Below are positions 46,977-56,535 of a stretch of DNA of 64,000 bases, piece after piece. The stretch is from Nocardioides mesophilus (GTDB taxonomy: Bacteria > Actinomycetota > Actinomycetes > Propionibacteriales > Nocardioidaceae). The stretch's first letter is position 1. Each line of letters opens with the position of its first letter. The position numbers and the translations under genes were made by a program. The stretch is taken from contig NZ_CP060713.1 in the NCBI RefSeq assembly GCF_014395785.1, forward strand, positions 1,082,501-1,146,500. The letters are read 5' to 3'. The notes below the pieces were generated by a model. It had not been told where the DNA came from. It saw only the letters and a list, made by a program, of their open reading frames with translations, and did not search any database.

Positions 46977-47892
46977 GACCCGCACACCCGTCGCCACCGA
47001 GCAGGCCGCGCCGGCCCCGCCGGAGGAGTCCGAGGAGCTCTCCGGGCGCAAGGCCAGCCTCTGGGCGGACGCCTGGCGCGAGCTGCGGCACAACCCGATC
47101 TTCCTGGTGTCCGCGAGCCTGGTCGTCATCTTCGCGGTGATGGCGGCCTTCCCCCAGCTGTTCACCGACGGCGACCCGCGCAACTGCCCGCTGGAGCGCT
47201 CGCTGGGCTCCCCGAGCGCCGAGCACTGGTTCGGCTTCGACCTGCAGGGCTGCGACTACTACACGCTGGTCGTCTACGGCGCCCGCGTGTCGATGGTCAT
47301 CGGCACCGTGGTCACGTTCTTCTCCGTGCTGATCGCGCTGGTGCTCGGCTCGCTGGCCGGCTACTACGGCGGCCTGGTGGACACCGTCATCTCCCGGTTC
47401 ACCGACGTCGTCTTCGGGCTGCCGTTCATCCTCGGCGCCATCGTGGTGCTCAGCGTGGTCAGCGAGCAGAGCCTGTTCTGGGTGGTGGTGGTCCTGGTGC
47501 TGCTGGGCTGGACGACGATGACCCGGCTCACCCGGTCCTCGGTGCTCAGCGTGCGCGACGCCGACTACGTGAAGGCGGCCAAGGCGCTCGGCGCCGGCGA
47601 CCTGCGGATCCTGACCCGGCACGTCCTGCCCAACGCGATCGCTCCGGTGATCGTCTACGCGACCATCTACATCGGCATCATCATCGCCGCCGAGGCCGCG
47701 TTGAGCTTCCTCGGCGTCGGCCTCCAGCTGCCGGCGATCTCGTGGGGGCTGATGATCAGCGAGGCGGACACCCGGGTGCTCTCCTCGCCGCACCTGCTGC
47801 TGTTCCCCGGTCTCTTCCTGAGCCTGACGGTGCTCAGCTTCATCCTCATGGGCGACGCGCTGCGCGACGCCCTCGACCCCAAGCTGAGGTGA
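46969..47892 (+). CDS. Peptide ABC transporter permease (DppC/OppC type), 307 aa
   Basis: BPD_transp_1 permease with an OppC N-terminal region. After about 45 cytoplasmic residues come six membrane helices. The EAA loop is seen at DADYVKAAKALGAGDLRILTRHVLPNAIAP, where the ATPase docks. Two Cys in the first external loop (NCPLE and QGCDYY) may pair. It forms the translocation pore with the upstream permease. Confidence 0.94.
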   Translation: MSETRTPVATEQAAPAPPEESEELSGRKASLWADAWRELRHNPIFLVSASLVVIFAVMAAFPQLFTDGDPRNCPLERSLGSPSAEHWFGFDLQGCDYYTLVVYGARVSMVIGTVVTFFSVLIALVLGSLAGYYGGLVDTVISRFTDVVFGLPFILGAIVVLSVVSEQSLFWVVVVLVLLGWTTMTRLTRSSVLSVRDADYVKAAKALGAGDLRILTRHVLPNAIAPVIVYATIYIGIIIAAEAALSFLGVGLQLPAISWGLMISEADTRVLSSPHLLLFPGLFLSLTVLSFILMGDALRDALDPKLR

Positions 47893-47893
47893 C

Positions 47894-48906
47894 ATGAGCC
47901 AGCCCACGAAGCAGCCCCTCCTGCACGTCGACGACCTCGCCGTCGAGTTCCGCACCCGGGACGGCGTCGTGCACGCGGTCGACGGGGTGGACTACACGCT
48001 GAACCGCGGCGAGACGCTGGCCATCCTCGGCGAGTCCGGCTCCGGCAAGAGCGTGACCGCCCAGGCGATCATGGGCATCCTCGACTCACCGCCCGCGTTC
48101 GTGACCCGCGGAGCGGTCCGCTTCGAGGGCGCCGACCTGCTGACGATGCCCGAGGACCAGCGGCGACGGATCCGCGGGGAGCGGATCTCGATGATCTTCC
48201 AGGACGCGCTCAGCGCGCTGAACCCGGTCTACCCGGTGGGCTGGCAGATCGCCGAGATGTTCCGCGCCCACCGCGGCACCTCCAAGGACGAGGCCCTGCG
48301 GCACGCCGCGGAGCTGATGGACCGGGTGCACATCCCCTCGGCGACCGAGCGGGTGGGCGACTACCCGCACCAGTTCTCCGGGGGATGCGGCAACGGGTGA
48401 TGATCGCGATGGCGCTCGCGCTCTCCCCCGACATCGTGATCGCCGACGAGCCGACCACGGCGCTCGACGTCACCGTCCAGGCCCAGATCATGGACCTGCT
48501 CGCCGAGCTGCAGCGCGACACCGGGATGGGACTGATCCTGATCACCCACGACCTCGGCGTCGTCGCACAGGTCGCGGACCGGGTCTCGGTGATGTACGCC
48601 GGCCGGGTCGTGGAGACCGCCGGCATCGACGACCTCTACGCCCGGCCCGCGCACCCCTACACCGAGGGGCTGATCGCCTCCATCCCGCGGCTGGAGCAGA
48701 AGGGCGTCCGGCTCACCCCGATCGGCGGCGCACCTCCGAACCTCACCCACGTCCCCACCGGGTGCAGCTTCCACCCCCGCTGTCCCCGGGTGCGCCCGCA
48801 CTGCAGCGCCGACGAGCCGCCGTTGTACGAGGTCGCCGCCGACCGGCGCAGCGCCTGCCACTACTACGAGGAGGTGCTCCATGACACCGAGCGCGCAGAC
48901 GCCTGA
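47894..48906 (+). pseudogene. Peptide ABC transporter ATPase (DppD/OppD type), frame broken by one missing base
   Basis: Walker A LGESGSGKSVTAQA is in the first frame through YPHQFSGG. The frame is lost in the signature motif at the G run 48380-48384 and resumes as [29 protein letters not shown] (signature and Walker B), with the C-terminal oligopeptide domain containing CSFHPRCPR. One base added gives 337 aa. Loss would kill the importer, yet every other gene is intact, so an error is likely. Confidence 0.88.
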
Positions 48907-49903
48907 GCCGCTGCTGTCGGTCCGCGGGCTGACCAAGCACTTCCCGCTGACCCAGGGCATCCTGTTCAAGAAGACGGTCGGTCACGTCCAGGCCGTCGAC
49001 GGGGTCGACTTCGACCTCTACCCGGGCGAGACCCTCGGCCTGGTCGGCGAGTCCGGCTGCGGCAAGTCGACCCTGGCCAAGCTGCTGCTCCGGCTCGAGG
49101 AGCCCACCTCCGGCACGGCGACGTACCGCGGTGAGGACCTGTTCACGATGAGCCGCAAGCGGCTGCGGGAGGTCCGCCGCGACATCCAGATCGTGCTGCA
49201 GGACCCCTACACCTCGCTGAACCCGCGGATGACCGTCGGCGACATCGTCGGGGAGCCGTTCGAGATCCACCCCGAGGTGGCGCCGAAGGGCGAGCGCCGG
49301 GCGAAGGTGCAGGAGCTGCTCGAGGTGGTGGGGCTCGACCCGGACCACCTCAACCGCTACCCGCACCAGTTCTCCGGCGGCCAGCGCCAGCGCATCGGGA
49401 TCGCCCGCGGGCTCGCGCTGCGGCCGCGGATCATCGTCTGCGACGAGCCCGTGTCGGCGCTCGACGTCTCCGTCCAGGCGCAGGTGGTGAACCTGCTGGA
49501 GTCGCTGCAGGCCGAGTTCGACCTGTCCTACCTGTTCATCGCCCACGACCTCTCGGTCGTCCGGCACGCCTCGGACCGGGTGGCGGTGATGTACCTCGGC
49601 CGGGTCGTCGAGACCGGCACCGAGGAGGAGATCTACGAGCACCCGACCCATCCCTACACGCAGGCGCTGCTGTCCGCGGTGCCCTCGCCCGACCCGCGGC
49701 ACCGCGGCCGGTCGGACCGGATCCTGCTGCACGGCGACGTGCCCAGCCCGGCGAACCCGCCCTCGGGCTGCCGGTTCCGGACCCGCTGCTTCAAGGCGCA
49801 GGACCGCTGCGCCGAGGAGGACCCGCAGCTGCTGCCGCGCTCGGCCTCCCACCCGGACGCCTGCCTGTTCTCCGAGGAGATGCATGTGGTCCCCACCAGC
49901 TGA
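48881..49903 (+). CDS. Peptide ABC transporter ATPase (DppF/OppF type), 340 aa
   Basis: Walker [13 protein letters not shown] near residue 61, signature [17 protein letters not shown], Walker [19 protein letters not shown] and the C-terminal oligopeptide-transport domain with [14 protein letters not shown]. The N-terminal insert [19 protein letters not shown] is typical of OppF. The start lies 26 bases inside the preceding ATPase gene, coupling the pair. Confidence 0.95.
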   Translation: MTPSAQTPEPLLSVRGLTKHFPLTQGILFKKTVGHVQAVDGVDFDLYPGETLGLVGESGCGKSTLAKLLLRLEEPTSGTATYRGEDLFTMSRKRLREVRRDIQIVLQDPYTSLNPRMTVGDIVGEPFEIHPEVAPKGERRAKVQELLEVVGLDPDHLNRYPHQFSGGQRQRIGIARGLALRPRIIVCDEPVSALDVSVQAQVVNLLESLQAEFDLSYLFIAHDLSVVRHASDRVAVMYLGRVVETGTEEEIYEHPTHPYTQALLSAVPSPDPRHRGRSDRILLHGDVPSPANPPSGCRFRTRCFKAQDRCAEEDPQLLPRSASHPDACLFSEEMHVVPTS

Positions 49904-49927
49904 TCCGGCTGGGGGCCGGCCCGGATC
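49902..49927 (+). terminator. Hairpin after the peptide importer operon
   Basis: GATCCGG (49902-49908) and CCGGATC (49921-49927) with a 12-base loop, overlapping the stop codon. It also lies directly before the next operon, so an operator role is possible. Confidence 0.4.
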
Positions 49928-49945
49928 CAGTACATGATGGTGCCC

Positions 49946-50635
49946 ATGCGTGGCCAGGGGAGACGAGTGCTGCTCGTCGAGGACGATGCACGGATCCGGC
50001 GGGTGCTCGCGATCGCGTTGCGCGACGAGGGCTACCGGGTGGTCGAGGCCGACACCGGCGAGGGCGCCCTGGAGCGTCACGCCGAGTCGCCGGTGGACGT
50101 GGTGATCCTGGACCTGATGCTGCCCGGCCTCGACGGCTTCGAGGTCTCCCGCCGGATGCGCCGGACCTCGGACGTACCGATCATCGTGGTCTCCGCCCTC
50201 GGCGACAGCCACGACATCGTCGCCGGCCTGGAGGCGGGCGCAGACGACTACATGACCAAGCCCGTGGTCGCCAAGGAGCTGTCGGCGCGGATCCGGGCGC
50301 TGCTGCGCCGCAGCAGGTCCTCGCAGCAGCAGCTGCCCACCATCGTCGTGGGCAGCCTGGAGATCCGTCCCCGGGAGGGCGTGGTGCTGCGCGACGGCCA
50401 CCCGGTGGCGTTGACCACCACCGAGCTCCGGCTGGTCGAGCGGCTCGCCGGCCGGGTCGGTGAGCCGGTCAGCCGCGAGACGCTGCTGACCGAGATCTGG
50501 GGCTACGACTACTTCGGCGACAACCGTCTCGTCGACGTCCACATCAGCCGGCTGCGCAGCAAGATCGAGCCGGACCCCGGCAACCCGCGACACGTGGTGA
50601 CGGTCCGCGGCCTGGGCTACAAGCTGGCGCCGTGA
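49946..50635 (+). CDS. OmpR-family two-component response regulator, 229 aa
   Basis: Receiver domain: LLVEDDARI (acidic pair), VVILDLMLPGLDGF (phospho-acceptor Asp near 53) and MTKPVVAKEL (Lys). C-terminal OmpR winged helix: LTTTELRLVERLAGRVGEPVSRETLLTEIWG then RLVDVHISRLRSKIE. The ATG at 49946 gives a normal N-terminus; an ATG at 49934 would add four residues. Coupled by GTGA to its kinase. Confidence 0.92.
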   Translation: MRGQGRRVLLVEDDARIRRVLAIALRDEGYRVVEADTGEGALERHAESPVDVVILDLMLPGLDGFEVSRRMRRTSDVPIIVVSALGDSHDIVAGLEAGADDYMTKPVVAKELSARIRALLRRSRSSQQQLPTIVVGSLEIRPREGVVLRDGHPVALTTTELRLVERLAGRVGEPVSRETLLTEIWGYDYFGDNRLVDVHISRLRSKIEPDPGNPRHVVTVRGLGYKLAP

Positions 50636-52002
50636 CCCGGCTCCGGTTCGGGCTGCGCGGCCGGGTCAGCGCCGCCTTCGCGGTCGGTGCGCTGGTGCTC
50701 TCGGTGCTGCTGGCCGTGACCACCCACGCCATCGCCAGCAACTACCTCACCGACCAGCGCTACGCCACCGTGCTGCGCCAGGCGGTGTTCAACGCCCGTG
50801 CCGTGAACGCCGCGCTCTCCACGACCCGGCCCGCCGTCGCGCAGCTGCTCGAGCAGCTCGAGGTCTCCAGCGGCGAGGCGTCCAGCCCGCTCGCCTGGGT
50901 GGACGGGCGGTGGTTCGCCGACCAGCTGCCCGGCGGGGTGGACGTGCTGCCGAGGTCGTTCGTGGCGGCGGTCGAGGCCGGCCGGCCGGTGCAGCAGAGG
51001 TTCCGCACCCGCCAGGGCCTGGTGGTGGCCATCGCGCTGCCGCTCGAACCGACCGGGGGCTCCTACGTCGAGGTGTTCAGCCTCCGTGAGCTGGACCAGG
51101 TCCTGACCACCCTGGCGGTGACCTTCAGCGGGACCGCCACGATGACGACGCTGCTCGGGCTGCTGCTCGGGCTGTGGGCGAGCCGCCGCGCGCTGCGCCC
51201 GCTGAGCGAGGTGACCGCGGCGGCCGGGGCGATCGCCGAGGGCGACCTCGGCGCCCGGCTGCAGGCGCACCGCGACCCCGACCTCGAGGGGCTCGCCACC
51301 GCGTTCAACCGCACCGCCGACCGGCTGCAGGCCCGCGTGGAGCGCGACGCCCGGTTCGCGGGCAACGTCAGCCACGAGCTGCGGACCCCGCTGACCACCC
51401 TGGTCAACGCCGCCGAGCTGCTGACCGGCCGGGCCGCGCGGCTCGACACCGAGGGCCGCGAGGTGCTCGGCCTGCTCACCGACGAGGTGCAGCGGTTCGC
51501 GCAGATGGTCGAGGACCTGCTGGAGATCTCCCGGGCCGACTCGGGAGCGGCGCAGATGCGGTGGGAGCCGACGGCCCTCGGCGACCTGGTCACCCTGGTC
51601 GCCGACCGCTGCGCCGGCCGGCCGGTCACCGAGGTGGAGCCGGGGGCGCGCAAGGTCACCGTCGCGGTGGACCGGCGGCGGCTGGAGCGGGTGGTCGCCA
51701 ACCTCGTGAACAACGCCGAGGTGCACGCCGGCGGTGCGACCCGGGTGCTGGTGAGCCGGCAGCCGGACACCGTGCGGATCGCGGTCGAGGACGCCGGCCC
51801 GGGGGTCTCGGAGCCGGACCAGGAGCGGATCTTCGAGCGGTTCTCCCGCGGCGTGGCGCACCGCTCCGACAACCCCGACGGGGTCGGGCTCGGGCTGGCG
51901 CTGGTCTTCGAGCACGTCCGCCTGCACGGCGGCCGGGTCTGGGCCGAGGCCAACGAGCCGCGCGGCGCCCGCTTCGTCGTCGACCTCCCGGTGCGGCCGT
52001 GA
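50632..52002 (+). CDS. Two-component sensor histidine kinase, 456 aa
   Basis: Two membrane helices (about residues 13-33 and 160-180) enclose a 125-residue extracytoplasmic sensor. HAMP domain, then H-box GNVSHELRTPLTTLVN, N-box RVVANLVNNAEVHA, G1 VEDAGPGVSE, F-box IFERFSRG and G2 GVGLGLAL are all intact. The order regulator, kinase, lipoprotein resembles envelope-stress systems such as Cse, but stimulus and targets are unknown. Confidence 0.92.
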   Translation: MTRLRFGLRGRVSAAFAVGALVLSVLLAVTTHAIASNYLTDQRYATVLRQAVFNARAVNAALSTTRPAVAQLLEQLEVSSGEASSPLAWVDGRWFADQLPGGVDVLPRSFVAAVEAGRPVQQRFRTRQGLVVAIALPLEPTGGSYVEVFSLRELDQVLTTLAVTFSGTATMTTLLGLLLGLWASRRALRPLSEVTAAAGAIAEGDLGARLQAHRDPDLEGLATAFNRTADRLQARVERDARFAGNVSHELRTPLTTLVNAAELLTGRAARLDTEGREVLGLLTDEVQRFAQMVEDLLEISRADSGAAQMRWEPTALGDLVTLVADRCAGRPVTEVEPGARKVTVAVDRRRLERVVANLVNNAEVHAGGATRVLVSRQPDTVRIAVEDAGPGVSEPDQERIFERFSRGVAHRSDNPDGVGLGLALVFEHVRLHGGRVWAEANEPRGARFVVDLPVRP

Positions 52003-52235
52003 GCGGGCACCGGGGCGGGGCCGCTGCCGGCGTACCGCAGGAGGCACGTGGCCGTGCCCGTCAGCCGTGGCGACGGCTGCTGGTCCGCGCCGTGTGCGTG
52101 GCGCTGCTGTGCGGCAGCGCGGGGTGCGGCCTCTCCGCGCAGCCCGGTCCGGAGCCGCTGCCCCGGGACCGGTTGCCGTCCCCGTTCGACGGGGTGCCGG
52201 CCGGCGACAGCGCCGAACCCTCCGACGCGCCCTGA
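51999..52235 (+). CDS. Small putative lipoprotein of the two-component operon, 78 aa
   Basis: The GTG overlaps the kinase stop by four bases (GTGA). A basic N-terminus (RARQPWRRLLVRA) leads into a hydrophobic stretch and GSAGC, a weak lipobox with Cys43; the mature part is only about 35 residues, Pro/Asp-rich. It may be a sensor accessory like CseA, though here it follows the kinase. The support is position, signal-like N-terminus and lipobox. Confidence 0.6.
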   Translation: MSGHRGGAAAGVPQEARGRARQPWRRLLVRAVCVALLCGSAGCGLSAQPGPEPLPRDRLPSPFDGVPAGDSAEPSDAP

Positions 52236-52314
52236 CCGGCGGCCCGCCGGGCCGGGACGGGCCGGGCACGGACGGGGGCCGGTTGGCCATGGCGGTCCGG
52301 TCGGGGCTCCGGGT

Positions 52315-52320
52315 TAGGTT
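52315..52320 (+). promoter_or_regulatory. -10 box TAGGTT, leaderless promoter of otsA
   Basis: Ends six bases before the GTG start at 52327; no Shine-Dalgarno. Confidence 0.5.
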
Positions 52321-52326
52321 GGTCCG

Positions 52327-53769
52327 GTGAGCCCACAGCACACCGCCGACTTCCTCATCGTGGCCAACCGGCTGCCCGTGGACCGGGTGGTCCACGACGA
52401 CGGCTCGGTGGACTGGCGGCGCTCCCCCGGCGGTCTGGTGACGGCGATCGAGCCGGTGATGCGCGCCCACGACGGCGCCTGGATCGGCTGGTCGGGCGGC
52501 ACCGACGAGGAGATCGAGCCGTTCGTCGAGGACGAGATGACCCTGGTCCCGGTGCCGCTGAGCGAGCAGGAGGTCGAGGAGTTCTACGAGGGCTTCTCCA
52601 ACGCGACGCTGTGGCCGCTCTACCACGACCTGGTCGCCAAGCCGGAGTTCCACCGGGAGTGGTGGGAGGCCTACGTGCGGGTGAACCGCCGCTTCGCCGA
52701 GCGGACCGCGGCGGCCGCCGCCGACGGCGCCACCGTCTGGGTGCAGGACTACCAGCTGCAGCTGGTGCCGGCGATGCTGCGCGAGCTGCGCCCGGACCTG
52801 CGGATCGGCTTCTTCCTGCACATCCCGTTCCCGCCGCTGGAGCTCTTCCAGCAGATCCCGTGGCGGCGGCAGCTGCTCGAGGGGCTGCTCGGCGCCGACC
52901 TGGTCGGCTTCCAGCGGCCGAACAACGCGCAGAACTTCGTGCGCCTGGTCCGCCAGCGGGTCGGCCACAAGACCCACCGTGACCTGGTCTACCTGCCCGA
53001 CGGCCGCACCGTCGAGGCGGCCGCGTTCCCGATCTCGATCGACGCCAAGGGCCTGGAGCAGCTCGCGCGCACCGAGGAGGTCGCGGCGCGCGCCAAGGAG
53101 ATCCGCGAGCAGCTCGGCAACCCGCGACACGTGCTGCTCGGCGTGGACCGCCTCGACTACACCAAGGGCATCTACAGCCGGCTGCGTGCCTTCGGCGAGC
53201 TGCTCGAGGAGGGCGCGATCTCCGTCGAGGACGCCGTCTTCGTCCAGGTCGCGACGCCCTCGCGCGAGCGGGTCGACCAGTACCGCCGGCTCCGCGACGA
53301 GGTGGACCGGCTGGTCGGCCGGATCAACGGCGACCTCGGCCAGCTCGGCCGCCCCGCGATCCACTACCTGCACACCTCGCAGCCGCGGGAGGAGATGGCG
53401 GCGCTGTTCCGCGCCGCCGACGTGTGCGTGGTGACCCCGCTGGCCGACGGGATGAACCTGGTCGCCAAGGAGTACGTCGTCGCGCGCTACGACGGCGGCG
53501 GGGCCCTGGTGCTCTCGGAGTTCGCCGGAGCGGCCGGCGAGCTGCGGCAGGCGTTCATGGTGAACCCCTACGACATCAACGGCATGAAGGGCGCGATCCT
53601 CGAGGCGATGCGGGCCCGGCCCCAGGAGCTCGCCCGGCGGATGAAGGCGATGCGCCGCACCGTGATCGAGAACGACGTCGCCGACTGGGCGCAGAAGTTC
53701 CTCGACACCCTCGCGATGGAGCGCCCGCACCACGAGAAGCACGTGCGGCCCACGCACGCCACGGAGTGA
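52327..53769 (+). CDS. otsA: Trehalose-6-phosphate synthase OtsA, 480 aa
   Basis: GT20 glycosyltransferase joining UDP-glucose (or GDP-glucose) and glucose-6-phosphate. ANRLPVDR and [14 protein letters not shown] form the N-terminal donor loop, [15 protein letters not shown] and [18 protein letters not shown] are family signatures, [13 protein letters not shown] binds the donor phosphates, and [13 protein letters not shown] is the C-terminal motif. The phosphatase gene otsB is 10 kb upstream on the other strand, so the two steps are not in one operon. A HEAT-repeat gene is coupled to its 3' end. Confidence 0.96.
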   Translation: MSPQHTADFLIVANRLPVDRVVHDDGSVDWRRSPGGLVTAIEPVMRAHDGAWIGWSGGTDEEIEPFVEDEMTLVPVPLSEQEVEEFYEGFSNATLWPLYHDLVAKPEFHREWWEAYVRVNRRFAERTAAAAADGATVWVQDYQLQLVPAMLRELRPDLRIGFFLHIPFPPLELFQQIPWRRQLLEGLLGADLVGFQRPNNAQNFVRLVRQRVGHKTHRDLVYLPDGRTVEAAAFPISIDAKGLEQLARTEEVAARAKEIREQLGNPRHVLLGVDRLDYTKGIYSRLRAFGELLEEGAISVEDAVFVQVATPSRERVDQYRRLRDEVDRLVGRINGDLGQLGRPAIHYLHTSQPREEMAALFRAADVCVVTPLADGMNLVAKEYVVARYDGGGALVLSEFAGAAGELRQAFMVNPYDINGMKGAILEAMRARPQELARRMKAMRRTVIENDVADWAQKFLDTLAMERPHHEKHVRPTHATE

Positions 53770-54308
53770 GCCTCCCGCCCCCCGGCGACCTGACGGCGGC
53801 GCCGCGCGACCTGGTCCACGACCTCGCCGGGCTGCTGGGCGGGGCGGAGGTGGTGCGCCGCTGCGTGGAGCTGCTCGACGGCGGCGACCCCCGGCCGGAG
53901 CTCGACCTGCTGCCGCACCTGGCCGGCCGGCCCGGCGTGGCCTACCCCGCCGGCGGCTGGCCGCCGTACTGGCCGCGGGTCTGGGCCGCCCGCGCGCTCC
54001 TGTACGTGTGGGACGACTCCGCGGCACCTGCGGTGCTCGCGGGGCTGGGCGACGACTCGTGGCGGGTCGTCGAGATGTGCCTGAAGGTGAGCGCCCTGCG
54101 CGAGCTGCCGGCCGGCGACCGCGGTGTCGCGGCCACCGCCCACGAGCTGTCCCGGGTGCGCTCGGCGGCGCTCCGGGCACTCGGCGCCGGCGGCGACGTC
54201 GAGCACGTGCCGGCGGTGCGGGCCGGGCTCGACGATCCCGACGAGCAGGTGCGCCGGTCCGCGGCCCGCGCGCTGGACCGGATGCGGGAGCGGCTCGACC
54301 TGGGCTGA
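53766..54308 (+). CDS. HEAT-repeat domain protein, 180 aa
   Basis: The GTG overlaps the otsA stop (GTGA). The protein is all-helical with at least two HEAT-like units towards the C-terminus ([58 protein letters not shown]). HEAT proteins are scaffolds. Coupling to otsA suggests a link to trehalose synthesis, but nothing in the sequence shows it directly. Confidence 0.78.
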   Translation: MSLPPPGDLTAAPRDLVHDLAGLLGGAEVVRRCVELLDGGDPRPELDLLPHLAGRPGVAYPAGGWPPYWPRVWAARALLYVWDDSAAPAVLAGLGDDSWRVVEMCLKVSALRELPAGDRGVAATAHELSRVRSAALRALGAGGDVEHVPAVRAGLDDPDEQVRRSAARALDRMRERLDLG

Positions 54309-54370
54309 GCCGGCGTGCTCAGTGGTCGATATCGCCCGAACAACCCCTCCCGCGTGAGGTGACCCGCTGG

Positions 54371-54376
54371 TAACTT
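54371..54376 (+). promoter_or_regulatory. -10 box TAACTT, leaderless promoter of the hydrolase gene
   Basis: Ends six bases before the ATG at 54383. Confidence 0.5.
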
Positions 54377-54382
54377 GTCGGC

Positions 54383-55696
54383 ATGGATCTGATCCCCAAG
54401 CCGGACCAGATCGTCTCCGCTGCCGCGAACGTGGCCCACAAGCTGCTGTACGGCGGCCTGGCCGATCTCCGCCCCATGCCCCGGACGCTGATCGACGACG
54501 GGGTGATGCGCGAGGTCTACCACTACCGGCCGCGCGCGGCGGGGAGCCGCGGACGCGAGCACGGCGACCCGGTGCTGCTGGTGACGCCGCTGGCCGCGCC
54601 CGCGCTCTGCTTCGACCTGCGCCGCGGCTGCTCGCTGGTCGAGCACCTCGTCGACGCGGGACGCCGCACCTACCTCGTGGAGTACGGCGAGGTCTCCTTC
54701 GCCGACCGCAAGCTCGGGATGGAGCACTGGGTCGACGAGGTGATCCCGGCGGCGATCGAGGAGGTCAGCCGGCACGCGGGAGGCCGGCCGGTGCACCTGG
54801 TCGGCTGGAGCGTCGGCGGCACCTTCGCGCTGCTCACCGCCGCGGACCGCCCCGATCTGCCGATCGCGTCCCTGACCACGATCGGCTCCCCGATCGACGT
54901 CACGCAGGTGCCGATGGTGGCGCCGATCCGGCCGTTCCTGGGCCTGGCCGGCGACCGGGCCGGGCTGGTCACGCAGGCCTACCGGCTGATGGGCGGCGCC
55001 CCCAAGCCGCTGGTGCGGCGGGCCTTCCAGCTCACCGGCTTCAACAAGCTGGTCACCAAGCCGATCGCGATCGCCGCCAAGCTCGACGACGCCGACTTCC
55101 TCGCCCAGGTCGAGGCGGTGGACCGGTTCACCGCGAACATGATCGCCTACCCCGGCCGCACCTTCGGGCAGCTCTACCACCGGATCCTCAAGGGCAACCA
55201 GCTCGCCTCGGGCACCGTCACCATGGACGACCGGCAGATCGCGCTCGCCGACCTGCGGGTGCCGTTGATGGCGCTGGGCGGCGCCTCGGACGGCATCGCG
55301 CCGGTGGACTGCGTCCGCCCGATCGTCGACCTGGTGCCGCACGTCGAGGACCTGCGCTTCGAGGTCGTGCCCGGCGGCCACCTCGGGATGCTCACCGGAC
55401 GGGCCGCCCGCACCACCACCTGGCGGCTGCTCGACGAGTGGATCGCCGCGCACTCCTCCCCCGAGCCGGAGCCGGCGACCAAGAAGGCGGCAGCCAAGAG
55501 AGCGGCGGCGAAGAAGCCGGCGGCCAAGAAGGCGACCGGCAAGAAGGCCACCGCGAAGAAGGCGGCAGCCAAGAAGGCGAGCACCAAGCGGACGGGCTCC
55601 GGCGCCGGGGCCGCGGGCACCGAGGACTCGATCGGCACGAACCCGCGGCGCCGCTACACCTCCTCCGGCAGCCGAGGGCTCGCTTCACGCCCGTAG
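54383..55696 (+). CDS. Alpha/beta hydrolase (PHA synthase-like fold) with Lys/Ala-rich histone-like tail, 437 aa
   Basis: Residues 1-360 resemble the PhaC-like alpha/beta hydrolase fold: PVLLVTPLAAPALCFDLRRGCSLVEHL, then the nucleophile elbow HLVGWSVGGTFAL (G-x-S-x-G, Ser where PHA synthases have Cys), and the C-terminal GGHLGMLTG with the catalytic His. Residues 367-403 are a run of KKAAAK-type repeats, as in histone H1 and in the PHA-granule protein PhaF. It may bind DNA or polyanions. True PHA synthesis is doubtful without the Cys; a depolymerase, esterase or granule-associated role is possible. Confidence 0.8.
   Translation: MDLIPKPDQIVSAAANVAHKLLYGGLADLRPMPRTLIDDGVMREVYHYRPRAAGSRGREHGDPVLLVTPLAAPALCFDLRRGCSLVEHLVDAGRRTYLVEYGEVSFADRKLGMEHWVDEVIPAAIEEVSRHAGGRPVHLVGWSVGGTFALLTAADRPDLPIASLTTIGSPIDVTQVPMVAPIRPFLGLAGDRAGLVTQAYRLMGGAPKPLVRRAFQLTGFNKLVTKPIAIAAKLDDADFLAQVEAVDRFTANMIAYPGRTFGQLYHRILKGNQLASGTVTMDDRQIALADLRVPLMALGGASDGIAPVDCVRPIVDLVPHVEDLRFEVVPGGHLGMLTGRAARTTTWRLLDEWIAAHSSPEPEPATKKAAAKRAAAKKPAAKKATGKKATAKKAAAKKASTKRTGSGAGAAGTEDSIGTNPRRRYTSSGSRGLASRP
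55481..55591 (+). repeat. Coding low-complexity Lys/Ala repeat
   Basis: 37 codons that alternate AAG with GCG/GCC, encoding degenerate 5-residue KKAAA-type repeats at the end of the hydrolase. It is in frame and expressed as a basic tail, not an intergenic repeat. Confidence 0.85.
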
Positions 55697-55699
55697 CCT
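55694..55699 (+). promoter_or_regulatory. -10 box TAGCCT, leaderless promoter of the FetB-like permease
   Basis: TAGCCT overlaps the stop codon of the preceding hydrolase gene (TAG at 55694-55696) and ends six bases before the GTG at 55706. Confidence 0.45.
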
Positions 55700-55705
55700 G
55701 AGCCG

Positions 55706-56503
55706 GTGCTCCCCCTGACCGCCCCCGTCGCGGCCGCCACCACCGCGCCCGCGCCCGACTGGCGGCTCGCGGCCGTTCTCGTCGCCCTCGTCGTGGTCGC
55801 CGTGCTGGCCTCGCGGATCGGCGGGCTCGGCGTGGAGCGGGACCAGCTGGTCGCGGCGTCCCGCGCGGTGGTCCAGCTCGCGGTCGTCTCGCTGGTGATC
55901 GCGGCGGCGCTGGGCTCGCTGGCGTGGTCGCTCGCCTTCGTGGCGCTGATGTTCGTGGTCGCCTCGTTCACCTCCACCGGACGGATCCGGGCACCCCGGG
56001 CGCAGCTGCCCTGGGTGATGCTGGCGATCGCGGCCGGCGCAGTGCCGGTGCTGGTGCTGATCCTCGGCTCGGGGGTGGTGCCGTTCAACGGCCCCGGCAT
56101 CGTGCCGATCGCGGGGATCGTCATCGGCAACACGATGACCGCCGCCACCCTGACCGGCCGGCGCGCCTACGACGAGATCACCGGCTCGTTCGGCTCCTAC
56201 GAGGCCGCCCTGGCGCTCGGCCTGAGCAGCCCCGCGGCGGCGTACGAGGTGATCGCGCCGACCGCCCGCGAGGCGCTCGTCCCCGGGCTCGACCAGACCC
56301 GCACGGTGGGCCTGGTGACGCTGCCCGGCGCGTTCATCGGAGTGCTGCTCGGCGGCGGCACCGCCCTGGAGGCCGGGGCCGCGCAGATCCTGGTGCTGCT
56401 GGGCCTGATGGCCGGCCAGGCCTTGACCGCCTCCGTACTGTTGCGGCTGGTCGCCCGGGGGCGCGTGGTCCGCGCGGACCTCGCCGACCGCTACCCCCGC
56501 TGA
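55706..56503 (+). CDS. FetB/UPF0014 family ABC transporter permease, 265 aa
   Basis: Seven predicted membrane helices. The signatures IVIGNTMTAATLTGRR and the ALALGLSSPAAAYEVIAPTAREAL loop, then GLVTLPGAFIGVLLGG, are diagnostic of the UPF0014/FetB family, which in E. coli with the ATPase FetA exports iron. No FetA-type ATPase is adjacent. Only nine bases separate the GTG start from the preceding stop codon. Confidence 0.88.
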   Translation: MLPLTAPVAAATTAPAPDWRLAAVLVALVVVAVLASRIGGLGVERDQLVAASRAVVQLAVVSLVIAAALGSLAWSLAFVALMFVVASFTSTGRIRAPRAQLPWVMLAIAAGAVPVLVLILGSGVVPFNGPGIVPIAGIVIGNTMTAATLTGRRAYDEITGSFGSYEAALALGLSSPAAAYEVIAPTAREALVPGLDQTRTVGLVTLPGAFIGVLLGGGTALEAGAAQILVLLGLMAGQALTASVLLRLVARGRVVRADLADRYPR

Positions 56504-56535
56504 TCCCCCGCTGGTCTCCCCCAGGAGGTACGTCG

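Noticed and set aside
48385-48906. Separate ATPase gene starting at MRQRV
   Set aside because: The start falls inside the ABC signature motif; it is the second half of the frameshifted DppD-type ATPase.
50617-54180. 1187-codon minus-strand open frame across the kinase and otsA
   Set aside because: Low-complexity antisense translation; it would cross four well-supported genes.
55481-55591. Tandem repeat as a possible minisatellite or integration site
   Set aside because: It is in frame and encodes the Lys/Ala tail of the hydrolase; no flanking duplications.
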